The notes beneath the pieces were generated by a model. It was not told the origin of the DNA. It did not search any database and saw nothing but the letters and a program-made list of their open reading frames with translations. A stretch of 64,000 nt of DNA, taken from assembly GCA_951813575.1 (NCBI GenBank), contig OX638375.1:1217001-1281000 (forward strand). Direction: 5' to 3'. Every line of letters begins with the position of its first letter. Position 1 is the stretch's first letter. The DNA comes from Candidatus Binatia bacterium. GTDB taxonomy: Bacteria > Desulfobacterota > Binatia > UBA9968 > JAJDTQ01. Positions 33,158 to 41,468 of this stretch are shown piece by piece. The translations under genes were made by a program, and so were the position numbers.

Positions 33158-34897
33158 ATGGAAGCAGTCCTGAGACGACCCCTGCTCCGCGCGCTCCGCC
33201 CCAAGACATCGCCCTGGATGCTGGGACTGGCCGTCGTGCCCATGTTCGTGATTGCGGTGCTGGTGGCCGTGCTGGTGTGGATCAGCTTCCAGACCGGCAT
33301 GCTGGGAACCGCGGACGCCACCTACACGATCCGCAACTACTACGAGATCCTGGCCGATCCGTTCGTCGCCGAAGTCACCTACAACACCCTGATCTTCACC
33401 GTGGCCACGACGGTGGTGGCCCTGGCCATCGGCCTGCCCATCGCCTGGCTTACCGAACGCACCACCCTGCCCTACAAGGGGCTGGTCTACACCATCATGA
33501 CCCTGGGCCTGCTGATACCGGGCATCTACACCGCCATGGGGTGGACCTTCCTGGCGCACCAGCGCATCGGCTTCCTGAACCGCTGGCTGGTCAGCATCTT
33601 CGGACTGGAAACAGGACCCATCAACATCGCGACTCCGGTGGGCATGGGCTTCGTCCAGGGCCTCAGCCTGGCGGCGCTGGCGTTCATCCTCACCGCCCAG
33701 ATGTTCCGGGCCATGAACCCGTCCCTGGAGGAGGCGGCCAAGATCCACGGCATGAGCTTTTTCGCCACCATGCGCCGGGTCACCCTGCCGCTGGCCTTCC
33801 CGGCCATTCTCGCCGCGGTCATCTATATGGCCACCATCGCCATCGCCACCTTCGACATCCCGGCCATCATCGGGCTCGGCAACCGCGTCTACATGCTCAG
33901 CACCTTCGTCTACCTCAAGACCAATCCCGGCGACGACGAGTTCCCCGAGCACGGCATCACCGCGGCCCTGGGAGTGCTGATGATCGGGGTCGCGGTGCTG
34001 CTCACCTGGTGGTACAGCTCGGTGCTGCGCCAGGGGCATCGCTACGAGGTGGTGACCGGCAAGGGCTACCGCCCGACCCTCATCGACCTGGGCAACTGGG
34101 GGTTGGTGGGCTGGAGCTTCATCGGGCTCTACATCCTGGCCTCGAAGCTGATCCCGCTGCTGCTGATCGCCTACGTGGCCATGACTCCGTACCTGGCACC
34201 GCCGTCATGGGCGATGCTCAACCGGGCCTCGTTTGCGGCGTTCCACAACGTCGATTGGAGCCTCGTCTGGCGCGGCCTCGAGAACACGGTGCTGTTGGTG
34301 GCCGTAGTGCCGACGGTGACGCTGGTGGTGGCCTTCGCCATATCCTGGCTCATCGTGCGCTCGGCCTCGCGCTACCGTTACGCGCTGGAGTTCGGGGCCT
34401 TCCTCCCTCACGCCCTGCCCGAGGTAATCCTGGCCATCGCCGCGCTGCTGGTGTCGCTGTTCGTGCTCAAGAACTTCATTCCGCTGTACGGCTCGGTCTG
34501 GCTGATCGCCATCGTCTACATGGTCTCACGGCTGGCCTTCGCCACCCGTGCGCTCAACAGCTCCCTCCTGCAGATTCACAAGGAGCTCGAAGAGGCCGCC
34601 TATACCGCGGGACTGTCCGCGGTGCGCACCTCCTGGCGGATCCTGGTGCCGCTGCTGCGCCCGACGCTCCTGTCGGTATGGATCTGGTCCGCCATCCTGG
34701 TGTACCGGGAGCTCACGGTGGCGGTGTTCCTCATCAGCCACGACAACATCACCCTCCCGGCCGTCATCTGGAGCTACTGGTTCTCCGGCGCCACCAACCT
34801 GGCGGCAGCCGTCACCCTGGTGCTCACCGCGGTGCTGACGCCGTTGATCCTGGTGTTCTGGTGGTTCGGCCGGCGCTCGCTCATGCCGGAATCGTGA
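33158..34897 (+). CDS. ABC transporter permease with two fused transmembrane domains (FbpB-like)
   Basis: A 579-residue inner-membrane protein that duplicates the BPD_transp_1 fold. Two EAA coupling loops are visible: NPSLEEAAKIHGMSFFATMRRVTLPLAFPAIL near residues 187-218 and KELEEAAYTAGLSAVRTSWRILVPLLRPTLL near 475-505, each read in parts. About 12 helices. It follows the binding protein by 143 bases with a terminator between. It completes the importer with the ATPase at 30552. The gene for the second molybdenum hydroxylase starts 73 bases later. Confidence 0.92.
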   Translation: MEAVLRRPLLRALRPKTSPWMLGLAVVPMFVIAVLVAVLVWISFQTGMLGTADATYTIRNYYEILADPFVAEVTYNTLIFTVATTVVALAIGLPIAWLTERTTLPYKGLVYTIMTLGLLIPGIYTAMGWTFLAHQRIGFLNRWLVSIFGLETGPINIATPVGMGFVQGLSLAALAFILTAQMFRAMNPSLEEAAKIHGMSFFATMRRVTLPLAFPAILAAVIYMATIAIATFDIPAIIGLGNRVYMLSTFVYLKTNPGDDEFPEHGITAALGVLMIGVAVLLTWWYSSVLRQGHRYEVVTGKGYRPTLIDLGNWGLVGWSFIGLYILASKLIPLLLIAYVAMTPYLAPPSWAMLNRASFAAFHNVDWSLVWRGLENTVLLVAVVPTVTLVVAFAISWLIVRSASRYRYALEFGAFLPHALPEVILAIAALLVSLFVLKNFIPLYGSVWLIAIVYMVSRLAFATRALNSSLLQIHKELEEAAYTAGLSAVRTSWRILVPLLRPTLLSVWIWSAILVYRELTVAVFLISHDNITLPAVIWSYWFSGATNLAAAVTLVLTAVLTPLILVFWWFGRRSLMPES

Positions 34898-34969
34898 AAC
34901 CGCGTCGGCTGTCGAAACCCGTAGCACGATCACAACCCGTGCAGCCCGGACTTGCCTGAGGAAGCGAAA

Positions 34970-37219
34970 ATGCCGGATACGAAGATCGTCGGCGCCGCGG
35001 TGCTGCGCGCCGAAGGCCCGGACAAGGTCACTGGGCGCACGCGCTACGCCGCGGACGTTCCGCTCCAGCGTATGCTCTGGGGCAAGATCCTGAGGAGCCC
35101 ACATCCCCACGCGCGTATCCGCGGCATCGACGCTACCCGGGCCAGAAAGGCGCCTGGGGTCCGGGCCGTGGTCACGGGGCTGGACGTCCCGAACCACTTC
35201 ATGGGCAAGCAGATCCGGGACCTGCCGGTGCTGTGCTGGGACCGGGTGCGGTACATCGGCGACCGGGTGGCGGCGGTGGCGGCGGATACGCCCGAGGCGG
35301 CGGAGGCCGCCCTGGCCCTCGTCGAGGTGGACTACGAGATCCTGCCGGCGGTGTTCGATCCCGTGGCAGCCACCGAGCCCGACGCGCCCCTGCTGCACGA
35401 CGACGTCGCCTCCTATGACGGCGCTCCCCACGAACGTCTGGCCACGGACGTGCGCAACGGCCTCACCCGGCTGGCCTGGAGCAAGGGCGACGTGGAGCGC
35501 GGGTTCCGCGAGGCCGACGTTACCCTGGAGCACACCTTCCGAGTGCCCGCCCGGCATCAGGGCTACCTGGAACCCCATGCCGGACTCCTGTCCATCGACC
35601 CCGACGGGCGCGTCCAGGTATGGGCCTCAACCAAGGACCCCTTCCGCACCCGCCGCATGCTCGCCGACACCCTCGGAATGGAGCACTCTCGCGTCCGCGT
35701 CCATTCCGTGAACGTGGGCGGCGAGTTCGGCGGCAAGGGAGACGCCCGGGACCTGCCGGTGGCGTTCTTCCTGGCGCGAGAATCGGGACGGCCGGTGAAG
35801 ATCGTCATGACCTACGCGGAAGAGCTCACCGCCAGCAACCCCGACGAGGCCACGGTGGTTACCGTCCGCACCGGAGTCAAACGCGACGGCCGCATCGTCG
35901 CACGGCGCATGAAGGCGTGGCACGCGGGCGGCGCCTACGGAGGCCTCAAGGCCAGCGCTTCCTTCGCCACCTGGCACTACGTCGGCGGCCTCTACCGGGT
36001 GGAGAACGCGGCGTTCGAGTTCCTGCAGATCTACACCAACACCACTCCTGGAGGCTATTACCGCAGCCCCGGGTCCATCCCCAACTTCTTCGCGCTGGAA
36101 TCCCACACCGACCTCGTTGCCCGGGAACTGGGCATGGACCCGGGCGAGTTCCGGCTCCGGAACGTGCTGCGCGACAACGAGGAGGACGCCATCGGCAAGC
36201 GGCTCCCAGGCCTGCGCATCCATCCGGTGCTGTCGCGGGCGTTGGAGGCGGCAGACTGGAGCGGCCCGCGGCCCGGCCCCAACCGCGGCCGCGGCGTGGC
36301 CATCTACGGACGGCACATCTCCGGCGGCGAGACCGGCATCGCCGTCACGGCCGAGCCCGACGGCACGCTCACGGTGCTGAGCCCCACCGTGGATCAGGGG
36401 ACCGGAACCCACACCATCCTGCGCCAACTGGTGGCCGAACGCATGGGAGTGACGCTGGAGCAGGTCAGGGTAGTCACCGGCGACACCGACGTCGCCCCCT
36501 ACGATACCGGAGCGAGGGCCAGCCGGGTCACCTACACCGCGGGGCAGGCCGTGGAAAAGGCCTGCGACGGGCTGGAAGCCAAGCTCGCCGGCTACGCCGC
36601 CCGGATGCTGGAGTGCGAGCCATCGGACATGATCTACCGAGACGGCGCCTTTTCGCTTCGCACCGATCCGGGACAGAGCCTCGCCCTGGCGCAGGTCGCG
36701 GCCCGATACCCGGACGACCGCACCGTAACCGTGCAGGAGGATTTCCGTTACCCGGACGAGATTACCTACGTATGTGCTCAGGTGGCGGAGGTGGAAGTGG
36801 ACCCCGAGACCGGAGCCACCCGCATCGAACGCATCGTCACCGCCCACGACGTCGGCACGGTCATCAACCCCGTCACTCACCAGGGGCAGATCGACGGCGG
36901 CGTCGTCATGGGCGTGGGGCAAGCCGTCATGGAAGAGCTCGCGCTGGACAACGGCAAGATCGTCAACGCCAACCTGGGCGAATACAAGCTGCCAGGCATC
37001 CGCGACATCCCGGCGCTGGACACGGTCCTGGTGGAGTCGGAAGGTGGCTTGGCGCCGCACGGCGGTAGGGCCATCGGAGAGTTCGCCAACAACGCCCCGC
37101 CGGCCGCCATTGCCAACGCCGTGGCCGACGCCGTGGGCGTGCGCGTCTACGATATTCCGGTAACCGCGGAGAAGGTGTACATTGGGCTGAAAGAGAGTTC
37201 CGGGTCGACTCCGGAATGA
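34970..37219 (+). CDS. Molybdenum hydroxylase large subunit, second copy (orphan)
   Basis: A 749-residue member of the xanthine dehydrogenase/CoxL family. The ATG at 34970 has gaggaag upstream; an in-frame TTG at 34952 is less likely. Hammerhead domain VTGRTRYAADVPLQRMLWGKILRSPHPHA; molybdopterin blocks VNVGGEFGGKGDARDLPVAF, GGYYRSPGSIPNFFALES and DQGTGTHTI; the catalytic glutamate lies in GRAIGEFANNAPPAAIANAVADAVG. No FAD or 2Fe-2S gene adjoins it. It therefore either borrows those of 27615-29024 or has partners elsewhere. It is clearly distinct from the first copy, with a different Mo-site loop (GGYYRSPGS rather than GAFRGFGVS). Its operon link to the importer suggests it acts on the imported compound. 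Confidence 0.92.
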   Translation: MPDTKIVGAAVLRAEGPDKVTGRTRYAADVPLQRMLWGKILRSPHPHARIRGIDATRARKAPGVRAVVTGLDVPNHFMGKQIRDLPVLCWDRVRYIGDRVAAVAADTPEAAEAALALVEVDYEILPAVFDPVAATEPDAPLLHDDVASYDGAPHERLATDVRNGLTRLAWSKGDVERGFREADVTLEHTFRVPARHQGYLEPHAGLLSIDPDGRVQVWASTKDPFRTRRMLADTLGMEHSRVRVHSVNVGGEFGGKGDARDLPVAFFLARESGRPVKIVMTYAEELTASNPDEATVVTVRTGVKRDGRIVARRMKAWHAGGAYGGLKASASFATWHYVGGLYRVENAAFEFLQIYTNTTPGGYYRSPGSIPNFFALESHTDLVARELGMDPGEFRLRNVLRDNEEDAIGKRLPGLRIHPVLSRALEAADWSGPRPGPNRGRGVAIYGRHISGGETGIAVTAEPDGTLTVLSPTVDQGTGTHTILRQLVAERMGVTLEQVRVVTGDTDVAPYDTGARASRVTYTAGQAVEKACDGLEAKLAGYAARMLECEPSDMIYRDGAFSLRTDPGQSLALAQVAARYPDDRTVTVQEDFRYPDEITYVCAQVAEVEVDPETGATRIERIVTAHDVGTVINPVTHQGQIDGGVVMGVGQAVMEELALDNGKIVNANLGEYKLPGIRDIPALDTVLVESEGGLAPHGGRAIGEFANNAPPAAIANAVADAVGVRVYDIPVTAEKVYIGLKESSGSTPE

Positions 37220-37287
37220 CCGTTTGAAGCACGTTCATCGTGCGGCAACGGTCGGCCGGGAGATCCGGCTGCAGATGGAGGGTCGAA

Positions 37288-38034
37288 ATGCTGGAAGGCA
37301 AAGTGGTCGTGGTCACGGGAGGCGGCAAGGGCATCGGACGCCACGCCGCGCTGACGTTCGCGCGAGAGAAGGCCAAGGTGGTCATCATCGACGTGAGCCA
37401 GGAATGGCTCGACAAGACCGGCCCCGAGCTGGGAGAGCTGACCGATGCCCTGGGCATCAACGCGGACATCCGGGACGAGAAGGCGGTCCGGCGGGCGTTC
37501 GACGAGGTGGTCTACCGGTTCGGGCACATCGACGTGCTGGTGAACGATGCCGCCATCGTGCCGCACTTCGCCTGGGGCATCCCCCGCTGGCCGCTGATCC
37601 GGGACATGGACGTGAATTTCTGGGACAAGGTCATCCAGACCAACCTGGGCGGCACCTTCCTGTGCTCGAAGCACGCTCTGGCTCACATGGAGAAACGCCG
37701 CTCCGGCCACATCATCAACCTCTACGGCGGCGGCGGGACCACACCCGGCGGCGCCTGCGCCTACGTGGTCACCAAGGACGCCATCTGGACTTTCAGCCGT
37801 TATTTGGCCGAGGAAGTGCGGGATTCCAACGTGTGCGTGGTGACCTTCTCGCCCCGCGTCCCCATCGTCACCGAAGGCGCTCCCGAGGACGCCTACGGGC
37901 GCCTGCCCAGCCCGGAGATCCTGGGACAGGGCTTCGTGCTGGCGGCCCAGGTGCCCATGGAGGACTCGGGGAGGTGCTTCTACCACGAAGACGGCAAGCT
38001 CGTCCCCACCAAGGACGGAAGATACGACGAGTAG
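37288..38034 (+). CDS. SDR family oxidoreductase with atypical catalytic serine position
   Basis: A 248-residue short-chain dehydrogenase. The cofactor motif TGGGKGIG is at residues 10-17, and NDAA replaces NNAG at 86-89. Y159 and K163 (YVVTK) are kept. The catalytic serine, normally 13 residues before the tyrosine, is replaced by Y146 in NLYGGGGTTPGG; nearby T151/T152 could substitute. ATG at 37288 with ggagg upstream; an in-frame start at 37240 precedes the domain and is unlikely. Downstream of the molybdenum hydroxylase and 9 bases ahead of the PEP-mutase-like gene, all on the plus strand. Confidence 0.88.
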   Translation: MLEGKVVVVTGGGKGIGRHAALTFAREKAKVVIIDVSQEWLDKTGPELGELTDALGINADIRDEKAVRRAFDEVVYRFGHIDVLVNDAAIVPHFAWGIPRWPLIRDMDVNFWDKVIQTNLGGTFLCSKHALAHMEKRRSGHIINLYGGGGTTPGGACAYVVTKDAIWTFSRYLAEEVRDSNVCVVTFSPRVPIVTEGAPEDAYGRLPSPEILGQGFVLAAQVPMEDSGRCFYHEDGKLVPTKDGRYDE

Positions 38035-38043
38035 CGAGAGACG

Positions 38044-38895
38044 ATGAGAAAGTCCGAACAGAAAAAACGCGCGGAAACCTTCGTAGCGATGCACGAAGGC
38101 GATGAACTTCTCGTCCTGCCCAATGCGTGGGATGCGATCAGTGCGTGTGTCCTGGTGGAAGCAGGCTTCGCCGCCGTGGCGACCACCAGCGGCGGCTGTG
38201 CGTTCGCACTCGGATATCGCGACGGCGAGAACATTTCCTTGCGGGAGATGGCGGGTGCGGTGCGCCGTATCGCCAACGCCGTGCCCGTTCCTGTCTCCGC
38301 GGATATGGAAGCGGGTTACGGTCCCGCGCCGGAGGACGTAGCGGAAACGACACGCCGGACCCTCGGAGCCGGCGCGGTCGGGATGAACATCGAGGACGGT
38401 GACAAGCGGAACCCGGGGCATCTCATCGAGTTCGCGGTCGCGGTGAAACGCATCCGCGCGGCCCGCGCGGTCGCCGATTCAGCGGGCATTCCGATGGTCA
38501 TCAATGCCCGCACCGACGGATTTCACTATGGTGACGGCGAGGACGTGTTTTCCGAGACGGTCCGCCGCGCCAACGCCTACCTGGAGGCCGGCGCCCGTTG
38601 CGCGTTCGTGCCGTTCATCAGCGACGGCGCGCTGATCGGCCGGCTGGCCGCTGCCATCGACGGGCCGATGAATGTGCTGGCCGGCGCGAACACTCCGCCG
38701 GTTCCCAGGCTTCGCGATCTGGGTGTCAGGCGGGTGACCGTCGGCAGCAACCTTGCCAAGGCGGCGATGTCGGTGGTGCGGCAGGCTGCCGATGAGTTGC
38801 GTGGACCGGGCACCTTCGAATTTGCCCGCGACGTTTACACGCAAGCCGACCTGCACCGGATCCTGACCAGCCCGGGCGGCCACGGAGAGCGTTGA
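38044..38895 (+). CDS. Isocitrate lyase/PEP mutase superfamily protein
   Basis: A 283-residue TIM-barrel enzyme of the group containing PEP mutase, oxaloacetate decarboxylase, 2-methylisocitrate lyase and carboxyvinyl-carboxyphosphonate phosphorylmutase. Markers are LLVLPNAWDAISACVLVEAGF, ATTSGGCAFALGYRDGE, the Mg-binding VSADMEAGYG and GAVGMNIEDGD. The KKCGH motif of true (methyl)isocitrate lyases is absent, so it belongs to the shorter C-C or C-P bond-cleaving branch. It ends the plus-strand run beginning with the importer. The substrate is probably a 2-oxo or hydroxy di-acid, which is inference. Confidence 0.88.
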   Translation: MRKSEQKKRAETFVAMHEGDELLVLPNAWDAISACVLVEAGFAAVATTSGGCAFALGYRDGENISLREMAGAVRRIANAVPVPVSADMEAGYGPAPEDVAETTRRTLGAGAVGMNIEDGDKRNPGHLIEFAVAVKRIRAARAVADSAGIPMVINARTDGFHYGDGEDVFSETVRRANAYLEAGARCAFVPFISDGALIGRLAAAIDGPMNVLAGANTPPVPRLRDLGVRRVTVGSNLAKAAMSVVRQAADELRGPGTFEFARDVYTQADLHRILTSPGGHGER

Positions 38896-38936
38896 AGGCT
38901 GAGGGGGCGTCAGGAAGGTAGCCCGAGAGCCGCACC

Positions 38937-39881
38937 CTAACCAATGGCTAACGAGCCGTCGGCGGGGCCGAGGGCGGCCATCATCTCGGGGTACGAAGCG
39001 AGCCCGAAACGGCTATCCATCGCCTCGCGCCAGATGCCGTCCAGGACTGCCCGCACGTCCATCGGCAGCCTGTCCATGTGGTCGCCCACCCGGCCGCTCC
39101 TCAACTTGGACGATGCGCCTCCGGGCGGCAGGCCGTTGGCGGCATTTCGTGCGGCGCGCAACACGTGATCGTCGAACTGTGTTCCGTGCGCCTTCATGAA
39201 TCCAATGGAGGATTGGCGGACCACGATCTCCAACAGCTCGTCGTCAAGCGGACAGCCAATGAACCCGGCGATGCGCCGCACCGTTCCGGGCACGTCCGCC
39301 AGGGCCGATTCGTAGCTCAGCATCAACACGTCCTCTCGGCCGCGTTGCGGCCACCACGAGGCCACATGTTTCCAGTAGCCACGGTCCCGCTCCGGCGCCA
39401 GGAAGAAGTTCCGGGCGTAGTCCTCCAGGGTGATGGCCCCGGCCTCGAAACGCCAGCCTTCGTGGAAGTGGTACAAGGACACCAGCACGTCCCCGGGGTC
39501 CCGGACCATGGTGATGCAGCGTCCTCCCTTGGGAACATCGTGCCAGCTCAGGTGGCTCTTGAAGGCCCGCGGCTCCGCAACCTGAGGAGCACCGGGGTCG
39601 ATGCCGAGGTCCAGCGCCAGCTCGAGCCACGGCACCACCAAGGTGATCTCCTCGAAGTCCATGGAGCCCCGGGTCCTGAGCCCGTGGACGATCTGTTGCA
39701 GCCAGGTGGTGCCGCACTTGGGGAAGGTGGCGATGAGAACGTCGGTGGGTTTCGGGCGGAACGCCAGCGCCGCGGCCCGGCTGGCCGCGCTGCCGATGCC
39801 GCCCCGGAAGGAGCTCATCTCCGCAACCGACCGGGCACGCCTGAGAACAGGCGGCACCAGACTTGGGTCGTGGCTCACCAT
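38937..39881 (-). CDS. Sulfotransferase (PAPS-dependent, Sulfotransfer_1 type)
   Basis: A 314-residue cytosolic-type sulfotransferase that moves sulfate from PAPS to a hydroxyl or amine. The 5'-phosphosulfate loop is FPKCGTTWLQQIVHGL (about 53-68). A conserved histidine region is KSHLSWHDVP, and the 3'-phosphate motif is ITMVRDPGDVLVSLYHFHEGW. The C-terminal WR..M...R end resembles the family's RKG-containing region, though the motif here reads LRSGRVGDH. It is 28 bases downstream of the HpaB-type monooxygenase on the same strand, suggesting sulfation of a hydroxylated aromatic. No sulfate-activation genes are present. Confidence 0.9.
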   Translation of the reverse strand: MVSHDPSLVPPVLRRARSVAEMSSFRGGIGSAASRAAALAFRPKPTDVLIATFPKCGTTWLQQIVHGLRTRGSMDFEEITLVVPWLELALDLGIDPGAPQVAEPRAFKSHLSWHDVPKGGRCITMVRDPGDVLVSLYHFHEGWRFEAGAITLEDYARNFFLAPERDRGYWKHVASWWPQRGREDVLMLSYESALADVPGTVRRIAGFIGCPLDDELLEIVVRQSSIGFMKAHGTQFDDHVLRAARNAANGLPPGGASSKLRSGRVGDHMDRLPMDVRAVLDGIWREAMDSRFGLASYPEMMAALGPADGSLAIG

Positions 39882-39909
39882 GCGCTGAACGGCGTTGCCG
39901 CCCTCCGCA

Positions 39910-41337
39910 TCACCAGTCCTTGTTGATGAAGGCCAGCAGCCGGTCGGCGCCGTCGCGCTCCCGGAACTGCGCGTAGGCGCGCCGCCGCTGATTGTCCGGG
40001 TCGCCGCTCTGAAGACGCTCGTAGAGTTGTCCGCGCTTCCCGAAGGGCGTCATGACCAGATCGGCCGCCACCGCCAGCAGCCTCAGGTGCTCCCGGGTGC
40101 TGGGGGCGCAGCCGCGAAAGTAACGGTCCACCAGCGGCCCCAGCTCCCCGCTGGCCAGGTCCGAGCCGCCGCCGGTGAGCACCAGCGAGCTGGTCAGCAG
40201 GTATTCCATGTTACCCTCGGCCCGGTCCGACGCCTCGATGCTGTGCACCCGGTAGGCCGGGGTGAGGCGCGGCGCCCAAAAGCCCCCGCTCGTGCGGAAG
40301 GCCCGGGCCTCTCCCATCTCCACGCAATCGCGCAGGATCTCCAGGTCCTGCACGAACGCAGCCAGCCGGAGTTGCGAGTTGGGGTTCTTCTGCCGGCCGG
40401 ACCATTCCGTCAAGAGCTGAGCCACCGCGAGGAACGTCTCGAGCTTGATGATGAGCCGGACCAGGGTGGCGTAGGCGGCCCAGGTCTGGATGCTCCGGTG
40501 AAAGCCCGCCACGAGCTCGGGCTTGCGGTAGGCGAAGACCCGGTTCCACGGCACCAGAACATCGTCGAAGATGAGCGTGGCGTCCACCTCGTCGAAGCGC
40601 GCGGTGAGCGGAAAGCGCTCCGGGTCGGCGTGCTCGGCGTACAGGTCCCGGCAGATGATCTTCAGCCCGGGGGCGTTCATGGGGACGGCGAAGGCCAGGG
40701 CGTAGTCCTGCTCGTCCGGGTCCCGCGGCCGGTTGGGATACACCAGAGCCTCGTCGGACAGAGGCGCCAGGGTCGCGAGGTTCCGGAGGCCGCGGACCAC
40801 CGGCCCCTCCGAGGTCTCCCGGACCACGTGGAGGACCAGGTCCGGATCGGACTGCTCGCTCACCCGCTTCGAGTGGTCGTAGAACTGGTCCTGCAGGGCA
40901 TGGGTGAGGCACAGGTCGCCGGCGATGCAGTGACGGTAGTACTCCCGGGCGTTCTCGCCCCAGCGCGGGTCATGTTCCGCCAACGTGTCGGCGATGTCCA
41001 GCAGGCCCACCACCAGCTCCGCGCAGAACTCCGGGTACCGTCCCATCTGGCCGAAGGTCTCCCGGGACCACAACTCGATGTTGCCGCGCTTGGCCAGGAG
41101 CTCTGCCGCGTTCACCGGCGGCAAGTAGCTGTAGGAGATGCGGCCGCCGTCCCGCGCGACACTCATGGTGTCGCCGTCCTCCGCCGAGGCCTGCCGGTCG
41201 TACAGGTCCGCCAGGGTCTTGATGCTGCCGGTGAAGCCCGGGTGCGTGGTCACGTCCTCGATGCGCTTCCCCGCGTGCCACACCTCGCGGCCGTCGCGCA
41301 GCGACTCGATGTAGTTCTTGCCGGATCGAATGGCCAT
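39910..41337 (-). CDS. 4-hydroxyphenylacetate 3-hydroxylase (HpaB) family flavin monooxygenase
   Basis: A 475-residue protein of the HpaB family: two-component FADH2-dependent phenol hydroxylases, plus 4-hydroxybutyryl-CoA dehydratases. It starts MAIRSGKNYIESLRDGREVW, the family's N-terminal pattern, and has HPGFTGSIKTLADLYDRQ, TFGQMGRYPEF, DPDEQDYALAFAVPMNAPGLKIICRDLY and DDVLVPWNRVFAYRKPE. It lacks the spaced Cys/His set expected for the dehydratase iron-sulfur centre, so a monooxygenase is preferred. No HpaC-type flavin reductase is nearby. It leads the sulfotransferase gene and is divergent from an MFS transporter. Confidence 0.9.
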   Translation of the reverse strand: MAIRSGKNYIESLRDGREVWHAGKRIEDVTTHPGFTGSIKTLADLYDRQASAEDGDTMSVARDGGRISYSYLPPVNAAELLAKRGNIELWSRETFGQMGRYPEFCAELVVGLLDIADTLAEHDPRWGENAREYYRHCIAGDLCLTHALQDQFYDHSKRVSEQSDPDLVLHVVRETSEGPVVRGLRNLATLAPLSDEALVYPNRPRDPDEQDYALAFAVPMNAPGLKIICRDLYAEHADPERFPLTARFDEVDATLIFDDVLVPWNRVFAYRKPELVAGFHRSIQTWAAYATLVRLIIKLETFLAVAQLLTEWSGRQKNPNSQLRLAAFVQDLEILRDCVEMGEARAFRTSGGFWAPRLTPAYRVHSIEASDRAEGNMEYLLTSSLVLTGGGSDLASGELGPLVDRYFRGCAPSTREHLRLLAVAADLVMTPFGKRGQLYERLQSGDPDNQRRRAYAQFRERDGADRLLAFINKDW

Positions 41338-41468
41338 TCTCCTGACCTCCTGCCGGGACCCCGCCGGCGACGCCTCGGGCCCGCGAATCCTTTCAATCGT
41401 TTTCGTGCCGAACGAGAAGCCGCTAAGAAGAGTGGGGCGCGTTCACTCCCGTCCCGGGTCCACACACC

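Noticed and set aside
39910..41337. 4-hydroxybutyryl-CoA dehydratase
   Set aside because: It shares the HpaB fold, but the Cys/His ligands for the 4Fe-4S cluster were not found.
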